From assembly GCA_009776995.1 (NCBI GenBank), contig WRMR01000046.1, positions 1 through 15,365 on the forward strand: a stretch of 15,365 nt of DNA. Reading direction: 5' to 3'. Position 1 is the first letter of the stretch. Each line of letters begins with the position of its first letter. A program made the translations under genes and the position numbers. The notes beneath the pieces are model-generated. The model worked only from the letters and a program-made list of their open reading frames with translations. It was not told the origin of the DNA and did no database searches. The stretch is from Planctomycetaceae bacterium. GTDB lineage: Bacteria > Planctomycetota > Planctomycetia > Pirellulales > Thermoguttaceae. This document shows positions 1-6,597 of the stretch, one piece after another.

Positions 1-234
1 AGTGGCGAGAGTTATCGAGTGAAATAACCGCTCAAACGAAATAAACACCCACCAAACCCGTCGCTTGCGCTCCGGGATGCCGTTGAAAAATCACAATGGC
101 CGGTTTACTCAAGTAGGATTGACTCCAAACCAATATAAAGTGACTATAACCGGAAAAAATTGTTTTGTCAAGGTAAAAACAGGTCAGGACTCGCTCACAA
201 GCCACCTGTCGAAATTGATGTCCACCATCAATGA

Positions 235-306
235 TTTTTTGCACACAGATAATACGGATGAAACGGGATTTTCACCGATAGATCCGTTCGATCTGTGCCA
301 TCCGTG
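235..306 (+). repeat. Dispersed hairpin repeat, copy 1
   Basis: Bases 244-250 (CACAGAT) pair with 291-297 (ATCTGTG), and 254-259 (ACGGAT) pair with 282-287 (ATCCGT), giving a two-part stem with a 22-base loop. Bases 235-279 match the reverse complement of 3090-3134 at about 38 of 45 positions, including 18 identical bases at the start. The two copies are therefore homologous and inverted relative to each other. The motif resembles the CACAGAT/ATCTGTG-type dispersed repeats found between genes in many environmental bacteria. No protein is encoded. Confidence 0.7.
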
Positions 307-386
307 TACTTTGAGACTTGGGGGCTTGCAGATGCCGGGAATTTGGGGTAATATAAATTGTGGCCTTTGTTGTAAGGAGGGAAAAG

Positions 387-473
387 TTGATCCGTGAAAA
401 AACGAACTCAACTCAAATGACCTCAGCAACGCAAGACCGTTTTTTTACCAACACTCACATTGAATCCCAATAA
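387..473 (+). CDS. Possible 28-residue upstream ORF (leader peptide)
   Basis: A very strong Shine-Dalgarno sequence, TAAGGAGGG (373-381, core AGGAGG at 375-380), lies 6 bases before a TTG at 387. That TTG opens a frame of 28 codons ending in TAA at 471-473. The predicted peptide begins MIREKTNSTQ and is polar, with many Thr, Ser, Gln and Asn residues. It matches no family I know. An alternative GTG at 394 would give only eight codons. Its position 126 bases before nhaB suggests a leader peptide or a very small gene. The ribosome-binding site is the only real support, since start codon and composition are weak. Confidence 0.25.
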   Translation: MIREKTNSTQMTSATQDRFFTNTHIESQ

Positions 474-487
474 CCGGATATTCACTG

Positions 488-592
488 ACGGAGTGGTTTT
501 CCCGGTTCGACCGTTCCGTTACCGTCGCGGCTCTGATGGATCGAACAACTCGTTTTTTCGCGAATGCTTGCACCCATTGCAAAGTTGGGGGG
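488..592 (+). promoter_or_regulatory. Candidate structured 5' leader of nhaB
   Basis: Several short inverted repeats crowd this stretch. ACGGA (488-492) pairs with TCCGT (515-519) and encloses CGGT-TCG-ACCG (503-513). TTGCA (568-572) pairs with TGCAA (578-582) around a 5-base loop. The last hairpin is followed directly by a G-run (587-592) that is the only Shine-Dalgarno-like sequence for the nhaB TTG start. This could be a cis-acting RNA controlling translation, but the stems are short and I do not recognise a named riboswitch class. Confidence 0.25.
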
Positions 593-598
593 TAATAC

Positions 599-2056
599 TT
601 GATCAAAAGTCTCTTTCATCAACTGACCGTCAATTTTTTGGGGCAGTCCCCGGAATGGTACAAGATCACCATTGTCATTTTTTTGGTTGTCAACCCGTTG
701 ATCTACTATTTCCTGAGTCCGTTTGTGGCCGGTTGGGTCGTCCTGGTTCAGTTTATTTTTACTCTCGCTTGCGCCCTGAAATGTTATCCGCTCCAGCCGG
801 GCGGTTTGTTGGCCATCGAGGCCCTCGTCATCGGGCTGACCAATCCCCAGACCGTCTCTCAGGAAGTTCTTGCGAACATCCCCACGCTACTGTTGCTGAT
901 CTTCATGGTCTCGGCGATTTTCTTTATCAAAGACGTGCTTTTCATCGCGATGACGAAACTGTTTCTTGTGATCAGAAGGAAATACATCCTGTCCTTGGTT
1001 TTTTGTTTCATCTGCGCGTCCTTGTCGGCTTTTTTGGACGCTTTGACGCTTGTGGCGATCGCGATTGCCGTGTGTTTCAATTTTTACGCGATTTATCACA
1101 GGGTTGAAAGTTACAGCGGCAATGACAAAGAGATGGAGGAGTTTCGCGGTTTTCTGCGGGATTTGATCATGCACGGGACTGTTGGGACAATTATTGGAGG
1201 GACAATGACCATCGTGGGGGAGCCGAACAACATGATGATCGGCACCAAGATGGGGTGGCATTTCATGGAGTTTATCGCCCATTGTTCGGTAGTTTCGGTT
1301 CCGTCGGCCATTGCCGGGTTTCTTGTCTGCTTCTCGCTGGAGTTTTTCCGATGTCCCGGCTTCCGATATCAAATGCCGGAAAGAGCACGCGAGTTAATCC
1401 TGAAAGATTACAACAAAAAGATTCATGAATTGACCGGCCACAATGTTTATGTCTATGTTGTTCAGATCATCGTGTTTCTGTTGTTGGTCCTTGCGCTTGC
1501 CTTTCATGTGGCCGAAGTTGGCTTGATTGGCATTGGATTGATTGTTATTGTCACGGCTTTCACGGGACTCACCAAAGAGCATGATTTGGGAGTGGCTTTT
1601 ACGAACGCCATGCCTTTCGCCGTGCTGATTGTGGTGTTTTTCGCCATCCTCGGAGTCGTGCATGAGCAACATCTTGTCACTCCATTGGTCAAATGGGTGT
1701 TTACGTTCAGCGGGAAGGAGCAGCTCATCGCGCTGTATTTTACCAACGGAACGCTCTCTTTTGTCAGTGATAACGTGTTTATCGCAACGGTATTTATCAA
1801 CGAAGTGGAAAATATTTACACACAGGGAACGGGGATGACAAGAGAGGAGTACGAAAAGCTCGCCGTTGTCGTCAATATGGGAACCAATATTCCCGCGATG
1901 GCCACTCCCAACGGACACGCGGCTCTCCTTTTCCTTTTAACATCCTCACTTGCCCCGCTGTTAAAACTGTCGTATTTTCAAATGTTCAAACTCGCCCTGC
2001 CCTATACGATTGCAATGACACTCACAGGTGCGCTGGCGATCTACTTTTACCTTTAG
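599..2056 (+). CDS. nhaB: Na+/H+ antiporter NhaB
   Basis: This is an inner-membrane secondary transporter that expels Na+ in exchange for H+. The 485-residue protein matches my recollection of E. coli NhaB (about 513 residues) almost end to end. Matching segments are FLGQSPEWYK near residue 13, NPLIYYFLSPFVAGW (33-46), ALKCYPLQPGGLLAIEA (59-75), LSAFLDALT (142-150), SDNVF (390-394) and ATPNGHAALLFLLTS (435-449). D147 in FLDALT aligns with the conserved aspartate implicated in transport in Vibrio NhaB. Roughly a dozen hydrophobic segments are visible. The TTG start is favoured because an in-frame TAA lies at 593-595 and because the 12 residues before FLGQ match the E. coli N-terminus in length. 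The PII-like gene follows after 9 bases, and its Shine-Dalgarno sequence overlaps this stop codon, which implies one transcript. Confidence 0.93.
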   Translation: MIKSLFHQLTVNFLGQSPEWYKITIVIFLVVNPLIYYFLSPFVAGWVVLVQFIFTLACALKCYPLQPGGLLAIEALVIGLTNPQTVSQEVLANIPTLLLLIFMVSAIFFIKDVLFIAMTKLFLVIRRKYILSLVFCFICASLSAFLDALTLVAIAIAVCFNFYAIYHRVESYSGNDKEMEEFRGFLRDLIMHGTVGTIIGGTMTIVGEPNNMMIGTKMGWHFMEFIAHCSVVSVPSAIAGFLVCFSLEFFRCPGFRYQMPERARELILKDYNKKIHELTGHNVYVYVVQIIVFLLLVLALAFHVAEVGLIGIGLIVIVTAFTGLTKEHDLGVAFTNAMPFAVLIVVFFAILGVVHEQHLVTPLVKWVFTFSGKEQLIALYFTNGTLSFVSDNVFIATVFINEVENIYTQGTGMTREEYEKLAVVVNMGTNIPAMATPNGHAALLFLLTSSLAPLLKLSYFQMFKLALPYTIAMTLTGALAIYFYL

Positions 2057-2065
2057 GAGAAAATC

Positions 2066-2368
2066 ATGGAATCCGGCGAAACACTGATTACTTTTATTGT
2101 CAGCCATGGTGATGCCTACGATATCATGACGGCCGCGAGAGAAGCGGGCGCAAAAGGCGGAACGATTCTGAACGCTCACGGTACACTTCGGGGAGACGAC
2201 GCGGAGTTCTTTGGAATCACGTTGGGGTCGGAAAAAGAGATGCTTATCATTGTGGCGGAAAAAGACCTGGCGGATAACATTCTTAACGCGGTGAAAGATT
2301 TGCCGATGTTCAAAAAAACCGGAGGCGGAATTATTTACACGACGGAGGTCAAAAGATTTACCTCATAG
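2066..2368 (+). CDS. PII-like signalling protein, probable NhaB partner
   Basis: This 100-residue protein resembles compact members of the PII (GlnB/GlnK) superfamily, trimeric proteins that bind adenine nucleotides and often control a membrane transporter. Residues 24-40 (AREAGAKGGTILNAHGT) match the helix and strand before the PII T-loop. Residues 41-57 form a short T-loop-like stretch lacking the classical uridylylated Tyr51 region. Residues 58-66 (EMLIIVAEK) and 87-97 (GGIIYTTEVKR) fit later beta strands. Similar short proteins occur beside DUF1538-type transporters in other bacteria. The start ATG has a good site (TAGGAGA at 2054-2060) overlapping the nhaB stop, so translation is probably coupled. 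Family assignment is firm. The target (NhaB) is inferred from position, and the ligand is unknown. Confidence 0.8.
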   Translation: MESGETLITFIVSHGDAYDIMTAAREAGAKGGTILNAHGTLRGDDAEFFGITLGSEKEMLIIVAEKDLADNILNAVKDLPMFKKTGGGIIYTTEVKRFTS

Positions 2369-2390
2369 CTTGTGGAGACGCCATGATTGC

Positions 2391-3005
2391 ATGGAAAAGA
2401 CAGCCGCCCATGATGACACTCCAGCAGTTGGCCCGACAAAACGAAATGGCATGATTACCACACGTCCCTGTGTTTCCGAACTGACGCTTTTGCATTATGC
2501 AAAGCTGGTTCACCCGGAGTTTTTTCGGATCGTCGCCTCGCGCACTGTCGAACGCGGAAACTATTCGCTCACACTGCACCTGACCAGTACGGGACATGTC
2601 GCCATGTTCCGGACAAATGCCACCGACGGAAAACCGCTCATGGCAACGGAAGTGGCAACCTCAGCACACCTTGAGATGCCCGGCTCACCGGTTTCCGAGT
2701 TGCGATTTCAAAGCAAACAGCACGAAACGTTCCGCATTTCGGAAATCCTTGACGTCGAAACGACGTTTGAGTGCGATACGCTCGACAGGAAAACATTCAT
2801 GGCGGTGCAATCGGAACTGGCCAAAGCAAACGAACTGGACGGGCTGTTTTACCATTTTGGTTCCAACGGGCGCATTGCGCTCGGCGGTCTGAGTTATCTG
2901 GCACTCGAAACCTGGCAACAGCGCGTCCGCATTCGGGCTTATCACACCTTCCCCGAAAACTGTCGTGTTATGATGACAGATACGGTAATGAAACGGGAAA
3001 AATGA
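2391..3005 (+). CDS. DUF2617-like protein of unknown function
   Basis: The product is about 205 residues, soluble, with no signal peptide or membrane segment. The sequence around LHYAKLVHPEFF, the central strand-rich region with CDTLDRKTFMAVQSELA, and the C-terminal LGGLSYLALETWQQRVRIRAYHTFPE resemble the DUF2617 family as I recall it from Planctomycetes and Actinobacteria. No function is established. The start is uncertain: ATG at 2391 has a GGAG at 2374-2377 that is rather far away, TTG at 2370 lies just after the PII stop, and ATG at 2451 would begin closer to the conserved part. The gene follows the PII-like gene by at most 22 bases and probably shares its transcript, but nothing in it suggests a role in ion transport. 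Confidence 0.6.
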   Translation: MEKTAAHDDTPAVGPTKRNGMITTRPCVSELTLLHYAKLVHPEFFRIVASRTVERGNYSLTLHLTSTGHVAMFRTNATDGKPLMATEVATSAHLEMPGSPVSELRFQSKQHETFRISEILDVETTFECDTLDRKTFMAVQSELAKANELDGLFYHFGSNGRIALGGLSYLALETWQQRVRIRAYHTFPENCRVMMTDTVMKREK

Positions 3006-3050
3006 CAGGTCAGGGCTTGTTCAAAAAGTACGTATCTGTAAAGCTCAAGG

Positions 3051-3134
3051 CACACAGATGACACTGATGGAACAGATCAGCACAGTTCAATCTGTGGAAA
3101 TCATGTTTCATCAATGTTATCTGTGTGCAAAAAA
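3051..3134 (-). repeat. Dispersed hairpin repeat, copy 2 (inverted)
   Basis: CACACAGAT (3051-3059) pairs with ATCTGTGTG (3119-3127), and the flanks extend the stem imperfectly inward (for example GATGGAAC near 3066-3073 against GTTTCATC near 3105-3112). Read on the minus strand, 3134 down to 3090 matches copy 1 (235-279) at about 38 of 45 positions. The element lies in the gap between the convergent DUF2617-like gene and the rhamnosidase, where it could act as a bidirectional transcription barrier. It lacks a U-tract on the exit side in either direction, so I annotate it as a repeat and not as an intrinsic terminator. Confidence 0.7.
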
Positions 3135-3141
3135 CAATCAA

Positions 3142-6100
3142 TCACCACTTGGCCGAAACGTTCCAAGTGCCGGAACCAAGGACAAGCCTGCCGTCTGCAT
3201 CAAATTCGGGTTGGACAACGTTCAAGCGAATCGAATCGTGATCGCTTGTCGGGACGGTCAAAAATGCTTTTGAGCCGACTGGAATGGTCACGTCCCAGAG
3301 GAATTGGTCGTTGACTCTCCGCCAATGGCTTTTGACCATGCCGCGCACCGAGTCGTATTCGGCGTTGACAAACGTCAAGTCACCGACTGGAAGCGGAGCC
3401 ATGTCCAGCGTTCGGAACCCGTCATCCGACTTGATGCCCGCGAGATTTTGGTAAAGCCAAATCGTGAGATCACCGACAAGCATGACGTGGTTGCCGCTGT
3501 TCATGGCCGGGTCCGCCGTGTTGCCGTTCCAGAGTTCCCAAATCGTGGTCGCACCATTTTCGATCATGTAACCCCAACTCGGGTAACTCGTGTTTGACGC
3601 GAAGCGGTAGGAAACATCCGCCCGGCCAAAATCGGTCAACACGCGGTTAAGCCACTGCCCGCCGATCAAACCGGTGCCGATATGATAGTCCGTCACGGTC
3701 TCAATGTTGTTCATCAGCGTTGCGAACACTTTTTCGCGTTGATCTTCCGGCACAATTCCAAAATACAACGGCAACACGCACGATGTCTGTGTGCCGTTGT
3801 CATATTTTCCGGTTCCGGCGTCATAGTATTTCCTGTTGAACGCCTCGGTCATCATGGCTGCTTTGTCGCGATGGGCTTGTGCCTCGTCAGGTTTTCCGAG
3901 CATTTCGGCATACCGTGCCACGAGGTTCAGGTTATGGATGTAATACGAGGTCGCAAGAATTCCCTTGGACGTTCGTCGTGCCGGATCTTGCGAGTGAATC
4001 AACTCTTTCCGTTCCGGCGGCACACACCAATCGCCGTAATTGTCAGCTTCAGTAATGCCGTCTTTTGTGAAGCGGTCAAGGTAATCAAGCCACTTGACCA
4101 TTGCCGCGTAATGACGCCGGATCGGACGGTCGTCGCCGTATTGCTTGAAAATGCTTTCCGGCACGATGGTAAACGCGCTCGGCCAGGTCACATTTGAACT
4201 GTACAGCGGCCAGAACGGCGGACAGACGTCGGAGAGATTACCTTCGGGCGTTTGCGATTCCTCAATGTCCTGCAACCACTTCGAATACAGCGTCACGTTG
4301 TCGAACAGGAACATTTCGCCAAGCGATTCGGCGGCGCGGTCTCCCTGCCAGCCCTGCCGTTCGTCACGTTGCGGGCAGTCGGTCGGAATGCTGAGGTAAT
4401 TGCCGCGCAAGCCCCAAAAGATGTTCTTGTGAATTTGGTTGATCGTTGCGTTCGAGCACTCGAATTTCCCGACAAACGGCAGGTCGGTATGCACAACGCA
4501 ACCGGTGATCGTGTCGAGTGTCGGAGTGCCGGGAAAGCCGGTTACTTCGACGTAACGGAACCCGTGATACGAAAATCGCGGCTCGTAAGTCTCGATGCCA
4601 TCGCCTTTGCAGGTGTAAATGTCACGCACTTTCGCCCCGCGAATATTAGCCATGTACAGATTGCCATCATCCTCCAGTGTTTCCGCGTGTTTCAATTGAA
4701 TTTCAGTCCCGGCCTCTCCTGTGACCTTGAGACGGCACCAGCCGACTATATTCTGCCCCATGTCATACACCCAAACACCGGGCGACACTTCGTTGAGCGA
4801 TACCGGTTTGATTTCTTCCGTCACGCGCATCGGCGGCATGTTCTGCGCGACGAGTTTCCCTTTCGGGGCGTCCACCTTTTTCGCGTTGGACCATGATGAA
4901 TCGTTCCGGAGATTCCGCTCTTTCCGGGCGTCATAAATTTCGCCGTCGTAATCGTTATTTCCGCGAATCGGACCGTCCGTGGTCATCTGCCAGTTTTCAT
5001 TGCTGACGATTTCCTGCGTTGTCCCATCGGCATACTCAAGCACCATCTTAAACAACAGTTTCGGATATCCGTAAGTTCGTGTGAATGTCGGCTCATGGAT
5101 TCGCGGTGCGTAGTAACGACCGTTGCCGAGAATGACCTGAATATCATTCGACCGTTTGAAGAATTTCGTGTCGATTTGATGTGTCACATACGGCACACTC
5201 ACGTCATATTCCTTCAAAATCGGATCAAGAACGTGATCCCCGATTTGATTTTGATCCAAATACAGCTCGTAATATCCAAGTCCGCAAATGTACGCCGTTG
5301 CACGGACTGGAACGCCTTTGGTATCGAAATGATACTTGAGATACCGCGCCGGGAGATCGGGGCGCGGTTGGTCCACGGTAATTGCCCCCCAGGGACCTTC
5401 ACCGCATTTCGCAAGCACCACGGCCTTCGGCCAGGCGGAATCGTCAAAGCCGTCGAGGTTCCAGCGATCCGGCACGTTGGGCGAGGTTTTCCAACTGTCG
5501 TCGGAAACGAGATTGAATTCCGGGTTGTTTTTGAATTGTACTTTCAACGCTCCGAGCATTCCGGCGGGATTCGGTGCGTCACCGAAGTTATCGACTTCAA
5601 CAGCAATGAGATTGCGTCCCGGTTTGAGCAACTTCGCGATGTCGGCAACCGCCGCGCTCTTGAAATTCGTTCCTTCACTGACCTTCTGCCCGTTGACGAA
5701 AACCTTGCATCCATTGTCACCGGTAAACGCACTGGCAGCATACGTGATTTCATCGTTCGGCAACTCAAAGGTCTTGCGGAACGTTGCACTTCCGAGTCGG
5801 CTGTTCCCGCGAGCGTCCGGTTGTTCGCTCCACAACCAATTCGCATTGGAAATACCGGGCGTCGCAGGCTGTTCCGGCACCGTGTCGTCGCCGACCCATT
5901 GGGCATCACCCCACGGATTGGCGTCAAGTGTCGAGGGGAACAGCCCAGTCGAAAACCTCGAGGTAACCGATTTCGACTCAACACCGTTTTTGTCCGTCAC
6001 GGTGAGCCACCAAAGGTAGTTTGTTCCGGGCTTGAGCCTGTCGCCAGCGTATTCGATGTTGACGCTGTTGCTGCTTTTGACCACACCGGAGTCCCAAGCT

Positions 6101-6426
6101 GATGTCACGGTCATGGATTTTGTAGCTGTCGTTAGTGTTCCGGTTGGTGTGCGCACGGTATCACCAAGAATAACCTGACCTTCTTGATCTACTGAAGCGA
6201 CAATGATACTGTACGCCGTCTGCTCGTCGTCTTGCACATCGGACTGAAGTTTCCAACTGAATCGCGGTTGCAATTCGTCGATGCCGCGCGGCTCGACCAT
6301 GTACTCCACCCGCAGGTGATACGGCGTCAGCGTACACGTTGGATTTGCCTGTTGTGCATAAATGTGCGATGCGCCCGCGAACAATATGCCGGCGATCGTG
6401 ATTGTTATCAAAGTTTTTCGTTTCAT
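3142..6426 (-). CDS. Secreted alpha-L-rhamnosidase (GH78)
   Basis: This enzyme hydrolyses terminal alpha-L-rhamnose from plant glycosides or polysaccharides and acts outside the cytoplasm. The 1094 residues begin with a signal peptide (basic MKRK, hydrophobic 6-22, likely cleavage after IYA at 24). An immunoglobulin-like N-terminal domain spans about 33-165, followed by an extra galactose-binding-like beta domain at about 195-340 (SATFRKTFELP, VFVNGQKV). The rhamnosidase N-domain lies at about 365-540, a beta domain at about 540-650, the (alpha/alpha)6 catalytic domain at about 650-990 and the C-terminal beta domain at about 995-1094. CPQRDERQGWQGD (684-696) carries the general acid E689, and GATTIWELWNG (958-968) carries the second catalytic glutamate E964. 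The ATG has an AAGGAA site (6434-6439) 7 bases upstream. The gene lies 171 bases downstream of the orphan membrane protein. No sugar regulator or transporter is present in the window. Confidence 0.93.
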   Translation of the reverse strand: MKRKTLITITIAGILFAGASHIYAQQANPTCTLTPYHLRVEYMVEPRGIDELQPRFSWKLQSDVQDDEQTAYSIIVASVDQEGQVILGDTVRTPTGTLTTATKSMTVTSAWDSGVVKSSNSVNIEYAGDRLKPGTNYLWWLTVTDKNGVESKSVTSRFSTGLFPSTLDANPWGDAQWVGDDTVPEQPATPGISNANWLWSEQPDARGNSRLGSATFRKTFELPNDEITYAASAFTGDNGCKVFVNGQKVSEGTNFKSAAVADIAKLLKPGRNLIAVEVDNFGDAPNPAGMLGALKVQFKNNPEFNLVSDDSWKTSPNVPDRWNLDGFDDSAWPKAVVLAKCGEGPWGAITVDQPRPDLPARYLKYHFDTKGVPVRATAYICGLGYYELYLDQNQIGDHVLDPILKEYDVSVPYVTHQIDTKFFKRSNDIQVILGNGRYYAPRIHEPTFTRTYGYPKLLFKMVLEYADGTTQEIVSNENWQMTTDGPIRGNNDYDGEIYDARKERNLRNDSSWSNAKKVDAPKGKLVAQNMPPMRVTEEIKPVSLNEVSPGVWVYDMGQNIVGWCRLKVTGEAGTEIQLKHAETLEDDGNLYMANIRGAKVRDIYTCKGDGIETYEPRFSYHGFRYVEVTGFPGTPTLDTITGCVVHTDLPFVGKFECSNATINQIHKNIFWGLRGNYLSIPTDCPQRDERQGWQGDRAAESLGEMFLFDNVTLYSKWLQDIEESQTPEGNLSDVCPPFWPLYSSNVTWPSAFTIVPESIFKQYGDDRPIRRHYAAMVKWLDYLDRFTKDGITEADNYGDWCVPPERKELIHSQDPARRTSKGILATSYYIHNLNLVARYAEMLGKPDEAQAHRDKAAMMTEAFNRKYYDAGTGKYDNGTQTSCVLPLYFGIVPEDQREKVFATLMNNIETVTDYHIGTGLIGGQWLNRVLTDFGRADVSYRFASNTSYPSWGYMIENGATTIWELWNGNTADPAMNSGNHVMLVGDLTIWLYQNLAGIKSDDGFRTLDMAPLPVGDLTFVNAEYDSVRGMVKSHWRRVNDQFLWDVTIPVGSKAFLTVPTSDHDSIRLNVVQPEFDADGRLVLGSGTWNVSAKW

Positions 6427-6597
6427 TGTTGGGTTCCTTGAAATTGAGAGTACATGGAGTTTCTGAAAAAACGGAATTGCGGTAACACTTCAGCGGGATT
6501 TTTGGTTTGAATTGACGAAATGTACAAGAAATTTTCAACAATAACATTATCGCAAAGTCCGGCGCGAAATCAATATGGCGGTTCCGGCGTAACCACC

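Larger units (their letters stand above)
1..598. other. Non-coding region and leader upstream of nhaB
   Basis: No convincing long gene is visible in these 598 bases. Reading frames open on either strand here have atypical composition and no recognisable domain. The first 27 to 44 bases stay open in two forward frames until stops, so the tail of a gene lying to the left cannot be excluded. The region holds a hairpin repeat (235-306), a consensus Shine-Dalgarno sequence followed by a 28-codon ORF (387-473), and several short inverted repeats just before nhaB. A TTGACT at 119-124 and a TATAAC at 145-150 are 20 bases apart, which is too far for a confident promoter. No clear promoter for nhaB was identified. 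Confidence 0.5.

Noticed and set aside
119..150. Promoter TTGACT ... TATAAC
   Set aside because: The spacing is 20 bases, outside the usual 15-19, and it lies nearly 450 bases before nhaB.
32..429. Open frames on both strands of the first 430 bases
   Set aside because: They overlap each other and the hairpin repeat, lack ribosome-binding sites, and show no conserved motif.
460..1107. A 215-codon open frame on the plus strand
   Set aside because: Most of it overlaps nhaB in another frame. It has no ribosome-binding site and its composition is Arg/Phe-rich, like an out-of-frame translation.
3051..3127. Intrinsic terminator between the convergent genes
   Set aside because: The stem is long but no U-tract follows it in either direction: A residues follow on the plus strand, and the T-run on the minus strand comes before the stem. 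Homology to 235-306 favours a dispersed repeat.
5095..6102. A 335-codon open frame on the plus strand
   Set aside because: It lies wholly opposite the rhamnosidase, whose signal peptide, domains and catalytic motifs are unmistakable. The plus-strand product has no recognisable domain and is an antisense shadow.
6577..6597. Hairpin GGCGGTT/AACCACC directly after the orphan protein stop codon
   Set aside because: Seven pairs including one wobble are visible, but no U-tract follows, so terminator status is not supported. It may still be a weak 3' structure.
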